Shown: positions 19,909 through 29,246 of the stretch, piece after piece
Numbering within the stretch: the first letter of the stretch is position 1
Layout of the letters: every line of letters starts with the position of its first letter
From: Zygotorulaspora mrakii
Lineage: Eukaryota; Ascomycota; Saccharomycetes; Saccharomycetales; Saccharomycetaceae
Length of the DNA: 64,000 nt
Assembly: GCF_013402915.1 (NCBI RefSeq)
Contig: NC_050721.1
Location: forward strand, 558,001 to 622,000
Direction: 5' to 3'
Position numbers and translations under genes: made by a program
Notes under the pieces: model-generated
Told to the model about the DNA's origin: nothing
What the model saw: the letters and a program-made list of their open reading frames with translations, nothing else
The model's database searches: none

Positions 19909-20333
19909 TTTGTCGTTTTGATTATCCTACACCTATTTGGTAGCTTCTAGCTTCGAAACTCCAGCGTAGTGGCCCACAAATTTCCTTGTTAACTGCTTTT
20001 TATGCTCACAATTTTTTATTTTTTTTCACTTCAAAGTTTGGCTTCAAGTTGCTTGATGGCCGAGCGAGCCCCTCGACATTTCTGATTTTTTTGCATCGTC
20101 AGAGCACTAAGCCCGATACTGATGAGAATTGTGCTATATACTGCAAGGTATAAATATACCCAACGTCGACAGTTTATGTAGGTATCTATGGTGCTTGTGA
20201 TGTGATTCGAAACATTAAGTTCTGAAATGAAGCATGAGTAGTAATGGAGCTTATTGGTTGTAATGGTAGCTCCTAGAGCATGCCATAATAATCACTATTC
20301 ACGTGATTATTTCGAGATGGGTCTTCTATATGA
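19909..20333. promoter_or_regulatory. SIT4 promoter region with E-box
   Basis: Spacer of 425 bp between the SIT4 start and the THP1 stop, both on the minus strand. TCACGTGA, the Cbf1-type site, is at 20299-20306, 34 bp beyond the THP1 coding end and about 390 bp upstream of SIT4. A GC-richer stretch near 20050-20080 has no match I recognise. Confidence 0.5.
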
Positions 20334-21803
20334 CTAATCATTTAGCCATGAATCATCGTCGTTGAGTGCGAACGAGCTCAATATCCTTCCTTCAATGGAT
20401 GGCAGCACTTCTTGAATCAATGCAGTTTTCTTGACGACACATAATTTTAGCTGCGGGAAGCAATTACCTCTCAAGAACCCCAGATTGATTAGGGTCACCA
20501 GGACGTTTTCCACATTTCGGGAACGATGTATCCCGTTGTATATATCAAAGTGCTCATCACTGTCATTAGAAGGATCGCCTATGGAAATTTTCAGGGCGTC
20601 GTGGACTGTTGAATACGGTATTTTGCCTGAATTTTGCGGTATGATGCACTGCCTCACGATTGACCGGACAAGATTACGATAACATATCATTGGCAACTTT
20701 TCCAATTGTATCACCAACAGATGTCTCTCGCACAGTTCTCTCTCATGTGACTTTAACCAGATATTGAGACCCTTGACATTACCTGTTTTTAGAGTTTGAC
20801 TCAAATTAGCATATTTGTCTGATAATGACACATCTATTTGTGTGATCATTTCAAATTTTGGCAATTTGCCTATCATTAAGCCGGTTGGTATAAGATATCT
20901 CAATATCCTAAGTAAGTTTCTTCGTACTTGATCATGCCCATACAGGTTACATTTATCACATAAATTTCTCAGTCGAGTATAGGCGTCATTCAATTGAACA
21001 AATGCATTAATAACTCTACCGTTTAAAAGATAGTATCTCCCCAAAAGGTACTTGTATTCTATCTGCTCTTTAATTGGATATACACCGAACTCAGTTATCA
21101 TACTCTTTGGCTTGAAGTTCTTGAAAACATTGAAGCATAGCTGCGGCGAATCAATTCTGAAGTATATATTGTTCAGTTTATTAACCAAATATAAGAGGAT
21201 CTTTTGTTTTTGGGGAAAATCTATCAAATCGCCGCTTTGGATCACATTACCATCATTTGTTCTGGATGGTTTAACACTATTGAACAGCTTCGAAATAACA
21301 GATGATGCAAATGAAAGGAATTGATTCTTTTTTGTACCAATACGCAAACAATTTGCATCGAGTTTCGATGCAATTGGCAACACATATTCGGTCATGTTTC
21401 GAAATATTGGTACTAATGGATCTAGTGGATAGCTGTCGTTGATCAGACAATTGTTGAAATCTTGATAAAACTGAAAGATCAAATCGCAACTGTCCCATAT
21501 AGACCACGGATTAACATCTCTGCAAAAACCTAAAAATGATACAAGCATGATATTAAACCTCGCCCAGCTTCTTCCTTCGAACTTGAAATTTTGTTTTTCA
21601 ATAAAGTTCTCTATAGATTTGTTTGACATGACTGAATTACTTTTGTCCTTGAAGTTGTGCAACTCTAGCTGCAACGCAGCTATTATATTTCCATTTTCTT
21701 GCAGATTTATCGAAAGAACATAGTATTTTCCATTGGCAATATCTTTGCAAAACTGATTGAGCGAATAGTTTAGCGATGTGCTTGAGTTGACATCAGAAAT
21801 CAT
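20334..21803 (-). CDS. THP1: TREX-2 mRNA export complex subunit
   Basis: Protein of 489 residues (S. cerevisiae Thp1 has 455). Thp1 with Sac3, Sem1, Sus1 and Cdc31 forms TREX-2, which tethers active genes to the nuclear pore and supports mRNA export. The N-terminal two thirds are helical. The C-terminal third is a PCI-type module: YKYLLGRYYLLNGRVINAFVQL near 250-270, RRNLLRILRYLIPTGLMIGKLP near 295-316, and a winged-helix-like end. It corresponds to YOL072W. It is divergent from UPF3, with 179 bp between starts. Confidence 0.9.
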   Translation of the reverse strand: MISDVNSSTSLNYSLNQFCKDIANGKYYVLSINLQENGNIIAALQLELHNFKDKSNSVMSNKSIENFIEKQNFKFEGRSWARFNIMLVSFLGFCRDVNPWSIWDSCDLIFQFYQDFNNCLINDSYPLDPLVPIFRNMTEYVLPIASKLDANCLRIGTKKNQFLSFASSVISKLFNSVKPSRTNDGNVIQSGDLIDFPQKQKILLYLVNKLNNIYFRIDSPQLCFNVFKNFKPKSMITEFGVYPIKEQIEYKYLLGRYYLLNGRVINAFVQLNDAYTRLRNLCDKCNLYGHDQVRRNLLRILRYLIPTGLMIGKLPKFEMITQIDVSLSDKYANLSQTLKTGNVKGLNIWLKSHERELCERHLLVIQLEKLPMICYRNLVRSIVRQCIIPQNSGKIPYSTVHDALKISIGDPSNDSDEHFDIYNGIHRSRNVENVLVTLINLGFLRGNCFPQLKLCVVKKTALIQEVLPSIEGRILSSFALNDDDSWLND

Positions 21804-21982
21804 CCTGCTATTGCCCCTGATACATGTCTGCTTTTTGGTTAAGATACACCTTCTATTTATTTTTGAAATAAAAACTAAACATTCAATTAGTTTTGAGAAA
21901 AATTAAGAGATGTCCATCCGAAAAAAATCGATACAGGAGCTTGTAAGATAGCACATAATACTTTGGTGAAGTGTAGTTGATC

Positions 21983-23071
21983 ATGGAACAGGCCAACTCA
22001 AAGAAGACCAAGAAACATCTCAATAAAGATAATCAAAAGAGCGCGAAAAGAGGCCAGAAAGAAGATAAAAAGAACAAGAAGCCAAACGGTTCACAGGCTT
22101 CAAATAATGGAAAGACCAGTAGGAGCTCTAGAAACAGGAAACGGGACCGCTTCAAGAGAGAGAAGGAGTCCAATGGTGTCAAGCTGGTTTTGCGATTGCT
22201 TCCTCCAGGTTTAACCGAGGAACAATTTACACAAACTTTAATAGCCAATACTGGTAAATTTTCAGATTTCAATGTAGTTGAATGGTACTATGTTCAAGGC
22301 TCCTATCCACTCAAGCTCTTTTCAGAACCCACTCATTCTCGATGTTATTTCTTATTTGGGGCGATGGATCAATTAAAAGAGTTTTCGGCAAAGGCAGAGC
22401 AAGTTAAATTCACTGATGATAGAAATAATAGCTCCTCTCCTACTTCAAGGGTATCTCTGTACCCAAGAATGGTTATCAAAGAGACTAAAGCAAATAAACG
22501 AAACTCAAAAGATATTGAGGGGAAAATACAAAAAGATCCTCTTTTCAAAACTTTTGTGGATTCATTGAAACTACTAGAGGAACATGGATCGGAATATGGT
22601 CTTGAAAATGTTAGCATATTGAAACCTATGAAGAAGGAGCTGGCTAAGAAAAGGAGTATTGAATCGGAAATCAAATCTAGATCAGAGCTAGCAATGATTG
22701 AATTGACCGGTCATAAGAAAAATCGCAAGAGTAAAGGAGATAAAGAGAGCAAACAGGACAAGAATAATAATGACAAGGAAGGTAAGAAAAAGAAGAAAAA
22801 ATCCAAGAAGGGTACTGCTATGGATGGCTTACCCGAGAGCAATTCAGTTGATGAGAAGAAAACAAGACGGAAGAGATCGAAAAAGAAGAAGAAAGCAGCA
22901 AAGGAAGGAATTGATTCGCAGCCGCAGGAAAACGTAGTCATCTTGGAAGCTGCTGGAAAAAAAGAATTGCAAAGGAGAAAAAATCAACAAGACGCCAAGA
23001 CTAAATCAAAGAAGGAATCTTCGAGAATTGAGGGTTTAGAGTCTTTACTACAACCGAAAAAAAGATTCTAG
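21983..23071 (+). CDS. UPF3: Nonsense-mediated mRNA decay factor
   Basis: Protein of 362 residues from the ATG at 21983; two further upstream codons are open only from a TTG (S. cerevisiae Upf3 has 387). Upf3 shuttles between nucleus and cytoplasm and joins Upf2 and Upf1 to trigger decay of transcripts with premature stops. A basic Lys/Arg-rich head (residues 1-60) precedes the RRM-like Smg4/UPF3 domain, which starts with GVKLVLRLLPPGLTEEQF near 66. The C-terminal third is very Lys-rich and acts as a nuclear localisation region. It corresponds to YGR072W. Confidence 0.93.
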   Translation: MEQANSKKTKKHLNKDNQKSAKRGQKEDKKNKKPNGSQASNNGKTSRSSRNRKRDRFKREKESNGVKLVLRLLPPGLTEEQFTQTLIANTGKFSDFNVVEWYYVQGSYPLKLFSEPTHSRCYFLFGAMDQLKEFSAKAEQVKFTDDRNNSSSPTSRVSLYPRMVIKETKANKRNSKDIEGKIQKDPLFKTFVDSLKLLEEHGSEYGLENVSILKPMKKELAKKRSIESEIKSRSELAMIELTGHKKNRKSKGDKESKQDKNNNDKEGKKKKKKSKKGTAMDGLPESNSVDEKKTRRKRSKKKKKAAKEGIDSQPQENVVILEAAGKKELQRRKNQQDAKTKSKKESSRIEGLESLLQPKKRF

Positions 23072-23146
23072 ATTAAGCTTTTGAAAAAATTAAAAACGAA
23101 CAATTTGAAAAAGTGGCGCGGTCTCTTAAACAGATACGTACGACAG

Positions 23147-23860
23147 CTAATTGTCTTTCTTGATCGAAGGTTCATCCTTCAATTTTAGGAATATATTTTG
23201 AGCCGTTCCAAGGAAGGCATATGCGAAACTGAAGAATATGGACCATTTTTCCGGTTCAATAAAATTCTGAGCTATCGATACTAACACGGATGTACTAACC
23301 CAGCTCGAAGTTAATATCTTGAGATATTTTGATTTCAATCCTTGCTTAATGGCTCTCAACATTGCCGGTATGTCATTATTAACTTTAGAGTTTAGCAGCG
23401 TGAGCGTGCTTACAAGAAATAGTACCTGCAACGGCGCAACCATGGATAATGATGCTAGCAACTGAACCGTTTTTTTGATCCTGGCAGACATCATCCGTTT
23501 ATTGGTGGCATTAGTGATCCATCCATACATGTAGTGGTTTATTGGGGCATTTATAAGACCGCCATAGCAGAACATAAAAAAAACTTTTGATAATTTCAAG
23601 TCAGCTAGTATTTTCCTAATCTTATTAGGTGCATGTAGACTTGCTTTTTCAGCGTCTTCTTCATGATTTCCAGTTGAAGCGGCAACACTTACCGTGCATT
23701 GACTTATCAGCTCACCCATGGATGAAAGCACTGCGCCAGTAAGGGATTTCACTAGGAGAGGGCTCCGGTACAGCTGATCATTATATTGTACAGCAATTGA
23801 TCTACTTCTTGACATTTTTAGGCAGTGAGTGGGTAGTGGTCGCAGCTGCACTAATGACAT
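23147..23860 (-). CDS. Mpv17/PMP22-family-like membrane protein
   Basis: Protein of 237 residues. The first 20 residues lack acidic residues and carry His, Lys and several Arg, as in a mitochondrial targeting signal; a second ATG lies at codon 16. Several hydrophobic segments are visible: near 88-110 (SKVFFMFCYGGLINAPINHYMYGWI), near 135-155, and near 190-225. The GGLINAPINHYMYGW piece resembles the GP-x-x-H-x-W-Y element of Mpv17/PMP22 proteins. The SWVSTSVLVSIAQNFIEPEKW piece resembles their C-terminal NF-x-x-x-P element. The family holds inner-membrane or peroxisomal channel-like proteins such as Sym1. S. cerevisiae has no verified gene between UPF3 and SMD1, so this is an extra gene. Confidence 0.6.
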   Translation of the reverse strand: MSLVQLRPLPTHCLKMSRSRSIAVQYNDQLYRSPLLVKSLTGAVLSSMGELISQCTVSVAASTGNHEEDAEKASLHAPNKIRKILADLKLSKVFFMFCYGGLINAPINHYMYGWITNATNKRMMSARIKKTVQLLASLSMVAPLQVLFLVSTLTLLNSKVNNDIPAMLRAIKQGLKSKYLKILTSSWVSTSVLVSIAQNFIEPEKWSIFFSFAYAFLGTAQNIFLKLKDEPSIKKDN

Positions 23861-24450
23861 TTATAATGAGGAATAGATATTTTTTTTTCCATTCATGCTT
23901 ATATACGTGGATAGCCGTTCTGAGATGATAAAGCTGATAAGACAATAGGCAAAATGCGAGAGCCCTTTATCGGGAAATGCGCTATCAAAGAGTGAAAACT
24001 TCCAATTTAAAGACTTATCGCGCCCACTAAGCAGAATTATATGCTGAAAACAGGTTGAAACGGTTAGCAGACTTCGTATCATTAGTAAAAGGACTCATCG
24101 GTCTAAGCTATATAGAAAGGCTTCCTATGGATCTTTGAGCCGAGTAGAAAACAAGTAGGTAGCCCACTAAGATCTGTCAAGACAGCAGCTGCAAAGTGCT
24201 CCACTGAACCGTGTATACCGAACCTCAATGGTCCTTTTAGTCCTTCCTGTGTTAGCTTGTTTTTATCCTTTCATCGGTATGAGCTGTATGTGATGCACAG
24301 ATTTTTCCGGTGTAAAATGGAATACTAATTTTTCATAAATATCATAAAAAGATTAACTGAAATTAAAAGATCACCATTCTTCAGATACCACAGACAATTA
24401 GACAGTTCCTTGCTGATATTCTAAATTATTATCCTCACATTTCACCCCGA
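23861..24450. promoter_or_regulatory. Divergent promoter, Mpv17-like gene / SMD1
   Basis: Spacer of 590 bp between divergent starts, long for this window. An AT-rich block near 24320-24370 precedes SMD1. Nothing in it resembles a tRNA or a coding frame; a snoRNA cannot be excluded by eye. Confidence 0.45.
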
Positions 24451-24891
24451 ATGAAACTTGTAAACTTTCTGAAAAAACTTAAAAATGAACAGGTTACTGT
24501 AGAGCTGAAAAACGGCACAACTGTTTGGGGAACTTTGCAAACGGTATCTCCCCAAATGAATGCTACCTTAACAGACGTGCAATTGACTTTGCCGAATAAG
24601 CGGGCAAATTCAGAGGGAAATGCGCTGGCAAGCGTGTACCTTGCGAATGGGGAATTGAGCACGGATACTTCAACGAATACTACTACTACTTCACTGCAGT
24701 ACATAAATGTTCGGGGAAATACCATCAGGCAGATCATACTGCCAGATTCACTGAACCTAGATTCGCTTTTAGTGGACGAGAAACAGTTGAACAAGTTAAG
24801 AAAATCGGGCAAGGTAAGTAATGACCTGAGTAGGAAAAGAAGAGGAGATTTCGGTAATGGCTCGAATAAGAGAATTAGAAGAGGCGTGTAA
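24451..24891 (+). CDS. SMD1: Core snRNP Sm protein D1
   Basis: Protein of 146 residues, equal to S. cerevisiae Smd1. SmD1 is part of the heptameric Sm ring of the U1, U2, U4 and U5 snRNPs. Sm motif 1 is visible from residue 1 (MKLVNFLKKLKNEQVTVELKNG) through the loop that ends in MNATLTDVQLT. Sm motif 2 is near 90-103 (YINVRGNTIRQIILPD). An insert of about 25 residues lies between the motifs, as in yeast D1. The tail is rich in Arg and Lys and ends in KRIRRGV. It is convergent with PRP38; only 5 bp separate the two reading frames. Confidence 0.95.
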   Translation: MKLVNFLKKLKNEQVTVELKNGTTVWGTLQTVSPQMNATLTDVQLTLPNKRANSEGNALASVYLANGELSTDTSTNTTTTSLQYINVRGNTIRQIILPDSLNLDSLLVDEKQLNKLRKSGKVSNDLSRKRRGDFGNGSNKRIRRGV

Positions 24892-24896
24892 AGTTT

Positions 24897-25601
24897 TCAA
24901 TCAGTTTCACTCTCACTCCTACTTTCACTCCCACTCTCGCTTTCACTTTCACTTTCATCTTCAGTGCTAACGTTGTCCTCTTCGAATATTTGACACCATT
25001 GACATTTACCGAGTGGTATCCCCCAAATTTCCCTTTGGGTTGCGAGCCACTCGACCAGCTCATCCATATGCACAATAGAAATCTCCGGTCGCTGTGACAG
25101 TGACCAGCAATCCATATTCATTGAAACACTTTTCAATTTTCTATAGTCATTTAGTCTTTCACTGAATGTATTCCTGAGATCTTTCGCCAATGCATCATCT
25201 TTCTGCAAAAAGAAATACTGAATTCTTAAATATGTCAATACTAATGCCACTATGTATTTATTATTGAAAATTTGGGTATTATCACCCTGTAGCATTATGG
25301 ATAGTTGTTCCCAGGTTGGTCGTAGTTCAACCATTTTCATCAGAAGGCAATTAAACTCCACACCACCCAAGATATTTGCTTGATTTATCGACTTTTCTGT
25401 TAGGGTTCCCAAATCGCGCACGATGACCTTAGCAAGACTGTTCATCGTATCACCTCGCATTGCCACGGTATTCAGGTTAGTCTTATAATACATAGCATTG
25501 TGAATCCTTTCTCGAGTAAGTCTTGGAATGATCAAAGAAACTGATTGGTGATTCAACTGCTTAGTTGACAGAAAGGATTCCACATTATATTCTTGAGGCA
25601 T
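24897..25601 (-). CDS. PRP38: U4/U6.U5 tri-snRNP splicing factor
   Basis: Protein of 234 residues (S. cerevisiae 242). Prp38 is needed for release of U4 during spliceosome activation. The core domain fills the first 200 residues, with LGGVEFNCLLMKMVELRPTW near 78-97 and IFNNKYIVALVLTYLRIQYFF near 110-130. The C-terminus ends in alternating acidic and Ser residues (SESESESGSESRSESETD), encoded by a CACTCT/CACTTT-type repeat at about 24900-24960. It corresponds to YGR075C, also adjacent to SMD1 in S. cerevisiae. Confidence 0.94.
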   Translation of the reverse strand: MPQEYNVESFLSTKQLNHQSVSLIIPRLTRERIHNAMYYKTNLNTVAMRGDTMNSLAKVIVRDLGTLTEKSINQANILGGVEFNCLLMKMVELRPTWEQLSIMLQGDNTQIFNNKYIVALVLTYLRIQYFFLQKDDALAKDLRNTFSERLNDYRKLKSVSMNMDCWSLSQRPEISIVHMDELVEWLATQREIWGIPLGKCQWCQIFEEDNVSTEDESESESESGSESRSESETD

Positions 25602-25730
25602 ATCCGTGAGATACTATATGACTGAGAAGTGTGGGATACACGTTTTTAGCTTCGCTATCAATAGAAACGGCTCGTGGCTTGATCGAATAAGAAGAGGAAA
25701 TGTTCATGATATATCTCACTCATGAATCTA

Positions 25731-25738
25731 TCACGTGA
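25731..25738. promoter_or_regulatory. Cbf1-type E-box upstream of PRP38
   Basis: TCACGTGA lies 130 bp upstream of the PRP38 start, in the spacer that also holds the MRPL25 3' end. Inferred from motif identity only. Confidence 0.45.
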
Positions 25739-25811
25739 AAATGCCTTTTTAAGGGCTAATTCATTATTATATATACATATCATATTTACAAGATAGCTAG
25801 AGATTATAATT

Positions 25812-26276
25812 TCAGAACCAAGTGGTTGCATCATCTCTTTTTTTTTTCTCCAGCTTCTTTTTGTATTTAGAGCCCTTCACTTCAAGGATGAACCTATCCG
25901 CATTAGAGATTGCTTCTCTCATTTTTGCAAGTTTCGCATCACGGGCTAGTTCATGTTTATGTCCCTTTGGTAATAATACACCCTTCATCATCTTTTTATT
26001 CTCGTATTTCTCTTCATAAAATTTCTTCTTCATTGGAGGTAAAAAATCCTGCACACCGTACAAACTCGCAACTTTATACAAGTCACTCATACGCCTTAAA
26101 GAGTACTTGGGCTCGTGGTATCTTTTCGTTATAGGATGCTTATTTGGCATAAAAGGGTTTGCTTCAATCGCATGCGTTGATGTTGGTTTCGTTGAAAACA
26201 TGATTGATGGTGGATACTTCTTGAAGAAATTCTTCAGCTGTGTAGGCAACATATCAAAAAATTGAAGGGATGACAT
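25812..26276 (-). CDS. MRPL25: Mitochondrial large ribosomal subunit protein mL59
   Basis: Protein of 154 residues (S. cerevisiae 157). It belongs to the mitochondrial large subunit. The N-terminal [21 protein letters not shown] and the middle [26 protein letters not shown] are typical of the family. The C-terminus is very basic. It lies between PRP38 and PEX8 on the same strand, as YGR076C does in S. cerevisiae. Confidence 0.94.
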   Translation of the reverse strand: MSSLQFFDMLPTQLKNFFKKYPPSIMFSTKPTSTHAIEANPFMPNKHPITKRYHEPKYSLRRMSDLYKVASLYGVQDFLPPMKKKFYEEKYENKKMMKGVLLPKGHKHELARDAKLAKMREAISNADRFILEVKGSKYKKKLEKKKRDDATTWF

Positions 26277-26454
26277 TACAGATATCCTTATGTGTTGACT
26301 GATTCTGAGGGTTATGTATATTTTTTATTTTTGAATTGTTATGTAAGTAAGTTGTCTTGCATTCGGTTTTTTCACATTTTGTCTTTTTAGTCGACATGAA
26401 AATTGAATTCGAGATTCTAGTGATAGGAAGAAAACTGGCCAAATGATAGAGTGA

Positions 26455-28167
26455 TCATAGCAGAGCATTCAAGGGTACCATGTTGGCATACCACCATTTC
26501 AATGCGATATCTGATTTACAGGACGATATGGTATCCCACATAGTGCAGAGGACATCACTACGCTGTATTGCTGTAAAATTGTTTTTAGCAAGTAAATCTT
26601 GACATGTGTCAAGCCACGTTATGAGATATGGTTCGGTCAAATAGGGCAGCTGGTATATTATACACTTCATGAGAGTCTTTTTTTGTTGAAGTTCACTTCC
26701 CTTGCAATTTATAGTCCTGAGATAAGTGTAATGTAAGCTATCTCTCAATACATGCTTACTTAGTAGCCTCAAATATGGCACTCTAGAAGCCATTTTTTGA
26801 TAAATTATTACAAGCTGGTTTCCCTTAATATTACCTCGCAAAAATTGGTCCACAGAGATGCTTATGTAGTTGAGAAAGTTTTTCGACTGCCACTCAATCA
26901 GCGCGGTACATTTGTTGTTCATGAACAATGACAGCACAAATAAGTGAACTGACTCACGCAACTCTTCATTAGGAGAGTCTATATACCTCCTTTTGAGGGG
27001 TAAAATTATTTCTGATATCTGATGCGGATCTAAGTTATCCAGTTCATTTAGAGTTGTTCCCATATAACTAAACATGAAAAACAGCCTCGACGTATTCACT
27101 TTATTTGTTGTTCCTTCAGTGCTGTGCCATATATTCCCATTCATGGTATTTAAAATTTCTTGATATATCTTGTAATTATTGTCCGTAGCAGTCGCTATGC
27201 TTGTGATTTCATAGACCGTTTCATAGGAGTCCAATCCACTACTTCCGATATCATGTGTGATGAAGTTTATGTAAAATAAGCACATGAGACTTTGATAGTA
27301 TGATGAAAATGGAAGAGGAGTCGATGTTTCTAACATTCCCCGCAACGTCAGGGTTATTGTAAATAGAATATTGGAATAGTGTACTGTTGAGTAGTCTTTC
27401 TCTAGCACACCCCTTGATTCAACTATCGAAAGGTCATAACAATCTCTGCATAGTCTTGATAAAAAAGCAGATACTACCTTTCTTGAGCTGCGAGCAATTG
27501 AGATTTGCAAAGTTTGGGCAAGTCTATTCATATTTCCAGCCAAAAAATTGTCATTCTGACCCGAATGTAGCATATATGCAGAGAGAAAAGCAGATAAATA
27601 AAATGTCACCATATCCCAATTACCTACCAAATCTTTAAAACTATCTTCCTCTTCACTTATGGTGGCATACATCAATACTAAAGTGCTACAGTCTGCATGA
27701 GGCAGCGATAAAAAATGATTCATAATTGGTATGAAATATGAGACCCTCCACTGGTTATAGTATGATATAACATTTCCCGTATCATCAACAAATGCATTTG
27801 ATTGAATTCCAATAAATTTTCCCTTAGTGCTTAATATCCCGCCTAGAATAGAGAGTTTCGGCATTGTCCATGAATCACATTTGGCAAAGCATGCATTCCA
27901 GACATCATAAAATGAAGAGACGGGAATAGAGGGCTCTGATATTTCAAGTTTCCAGTACATAATAGCTTCTGCCATTTGGTATACCTCCCTTAAATCAATA
28001 TAAGACCAAACATCACTTTGAAATATGCCTTCCACCAGAGCGACTAGCTGCGGCAATGATTTTATTCTTGCGGTGCGATAAACTAGGTTATTCAAAAATG
28101 TGGAATCTATAGCTTTGCTCTTAGAGGCAAGTAAAGCCAATAAATAGCTGATAGCTCGTTGATCCAT
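26455..28167 (-). CDS. PEX8: Peroxisomal importomer protein
   Basis: Protein of 570 residues (S. cerevisiae Pex8 has 589). Pex8 sits on the lumenal face of the peroxisome membrane and links the docking and RING subcomplexes of the protein importer. The sequence is all-helical without catalytic motifs. Identification rests on overall resemblance and on position between MRPL25 and DSC2/PAC10 (YGR077C). S. cerevisiae Pex8 ends in the peroxisomal signal SKL. This protein ends in NALL, so no canonical PTS1 is present and the stop codon at 26455-26457 is unambiguous. Confidence 0.88.
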   Translation of the reverse strand: MDQRAISYLLALLASKSKAIDSTFLNNLVYRTARIKSLPQLVALVEGIFQSDVWSYIDLREVYQMAEAIMYWKLEISEPSIPVSSFYDVWNACFAKCDSWTMPKLSILGGILSTKGKFIGIQSNAFVDDTGNVISYYNQWRVSYFIPIMNHFLSLPHADCSTLVLMYATISEEEDSFKDLVGNWDMVTFYLSAFLSAYMLHSGQNDNFLAGNMNRLAQTLQISIARSSRKVVSAFLSRLCRDCYDLSIVESRGVLEKDYSTVHYSNILFTITLTLRGMLETSTPLPFSSYYQSLMCLFYINFITHDIGSSGLDSYETVYEITSIATATDNNYKIYQEILNTMNGNIWHSTEGTTNKVNTSRLFFMFSYMGTTLNELDNLDPHQISEIILPLKRRYIDSPNEELRESVHLFVLSLFMNNKCTALIEWQSKNFLNYISISVDQFLRGNIKGNQLVIIYQKMASRVPYLRLLSKHVLRDSLHYTYLRTINCKGSELQQKKTLMKCIIYQLPYLTEPYLITWLDTCQDLLAKNNFTAIQRSDVLCTMWDTISSCKSDIALKWWYANMVPLNALL

Positions 28168-28328
28168 TCCAACTATCTCACGCCGGGACTCTTCATATAG
28201 TCGTTATCATTTATTTCAGATTTGTTTAAATAATCAAGGGCGGAGCTTCAATTGATATGTGTTTTCTGAAATACTTTTCAAAGAACAAGGCAAGTTATAC
28301 AAAAAATCACCATAGAAAGAACTGAAAT

Positions 28329-29216
28329 ATGTCTATGGAGATGCCGACGGGTTTATTCCAGTTCCCGGTTACCAAATTATGTATGATTAGTACCGGTGCT
28401 GTTGCGCTAGCTGCATCTGTTTCAAATTGTAAATATCTCTTTATTGCCAAATATGATCCATTTATTTCACAATATCACCAATACTATAGACTAGCAATAT
28501 TCCAACTGGGTTGCATTAACGAAACGGATGTCGCACTTATTATTCTAATATGGTATCAGTTCAGAAGTTTGGAAAGGCTTATGGGATCCTATAAATATCT
28601 CAGCATATTGTCCCTAGCATTTATTTACACAACTTTTTCTCTGGCAGGTCTGAACATATTATTGAACAAGCTTCTACCTTGGAAAATATGGAATAGTCTA
28701 TCGACAGGCTCACTGCCGCTTGTACTGTCTATGTTTCATTTTTTTAAAGAGTATACCCCCGAAATATACCAGTTTCAGGTCCTGCTCGCCCAACCCTGGT
28801 CCAAAAAAGCAAATAAAAAGCAGCACGTATGGCATTTGAATGATCAATTTCTCGTAAATACGCTCATTGCGTTACTTTTGCTTAACCAAGGACTGGTAGG
28901 TATCACATGTGGTTTTATAAGTTGGTTATGCGGTGTATTCATAGATAAGGGTCTATTTCCTGGTATTGAACGTTGGAGACTGCCGTTAGTCAAAAAGTTC
29001 TTTACACATGATAGTCATGCGTCAAGAGACGTTGCCAGAGATAACTACAGGGAAAGTAGTGATGTAGGAGAGGAAATCAACGCTCCTATAAGAAGATACG
29101 ATACGGCTGAGGCTGGTAATACCAATTCTGATGCTCTACCGTTGGATGACGAAAATGCCAATGATGAACCACAACGCTCGTTAGGAGTGCAATTTTTAGA
29201 CACATTCAGGCGCTAG
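28329..29216 (+). CDS. DSC2: Dsc E3 ubiquitin ligase complex, rhomboid-like subunit
   Basis: Protein of 295 residues (S. cerevisiae Dsc2 has 322). Dsc2 is a catalytically dead rhomboid-like protein of the Golgi/endosomal Dsc ubiquitin ligase. Hydrophobic segments are visible near 18-35, 60-78, 90-112, 125-140 and 172-200. The family stretch LGCINETDVALIILIWYQFRSLERLMGS near 58-85 is present. The last 70 residues are hydrophilic. The UBA-like end known in Dsc2 is weak at best: LGVQFLDTFRR closes the protein. It corresponds to YOL073C. Confidence 0.85.
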   Translation: MSMEMPTGLFQFPVTKLCMISTGAVALAASVSNCKYLFIAKYDPFISQYHQYYRLAIFQLGCINETDVALIILIWYQFRSLERLMGSYKYLSILSLAFIYTTFSLAGLNILLNKLLPWKIWNSLSTGSLPLVLSMFHFFKEYTPEIYQFQVLLAQPWSKKANKKQHVWHLNDQFLVNTLIALLLLNQGLVGITCGFISWLCGVFIDKGLFPGIERWRLPLVKKFFTHDSHASRDVARDNYRESSDVGEEINAPIRRYDTAEAGNTNSDALPLDDENANDEPQRSLGVQFLDTFRR

Positions 29217-29246
29217 CTTTTTAAAAATTAGGACTATTTACATTAA

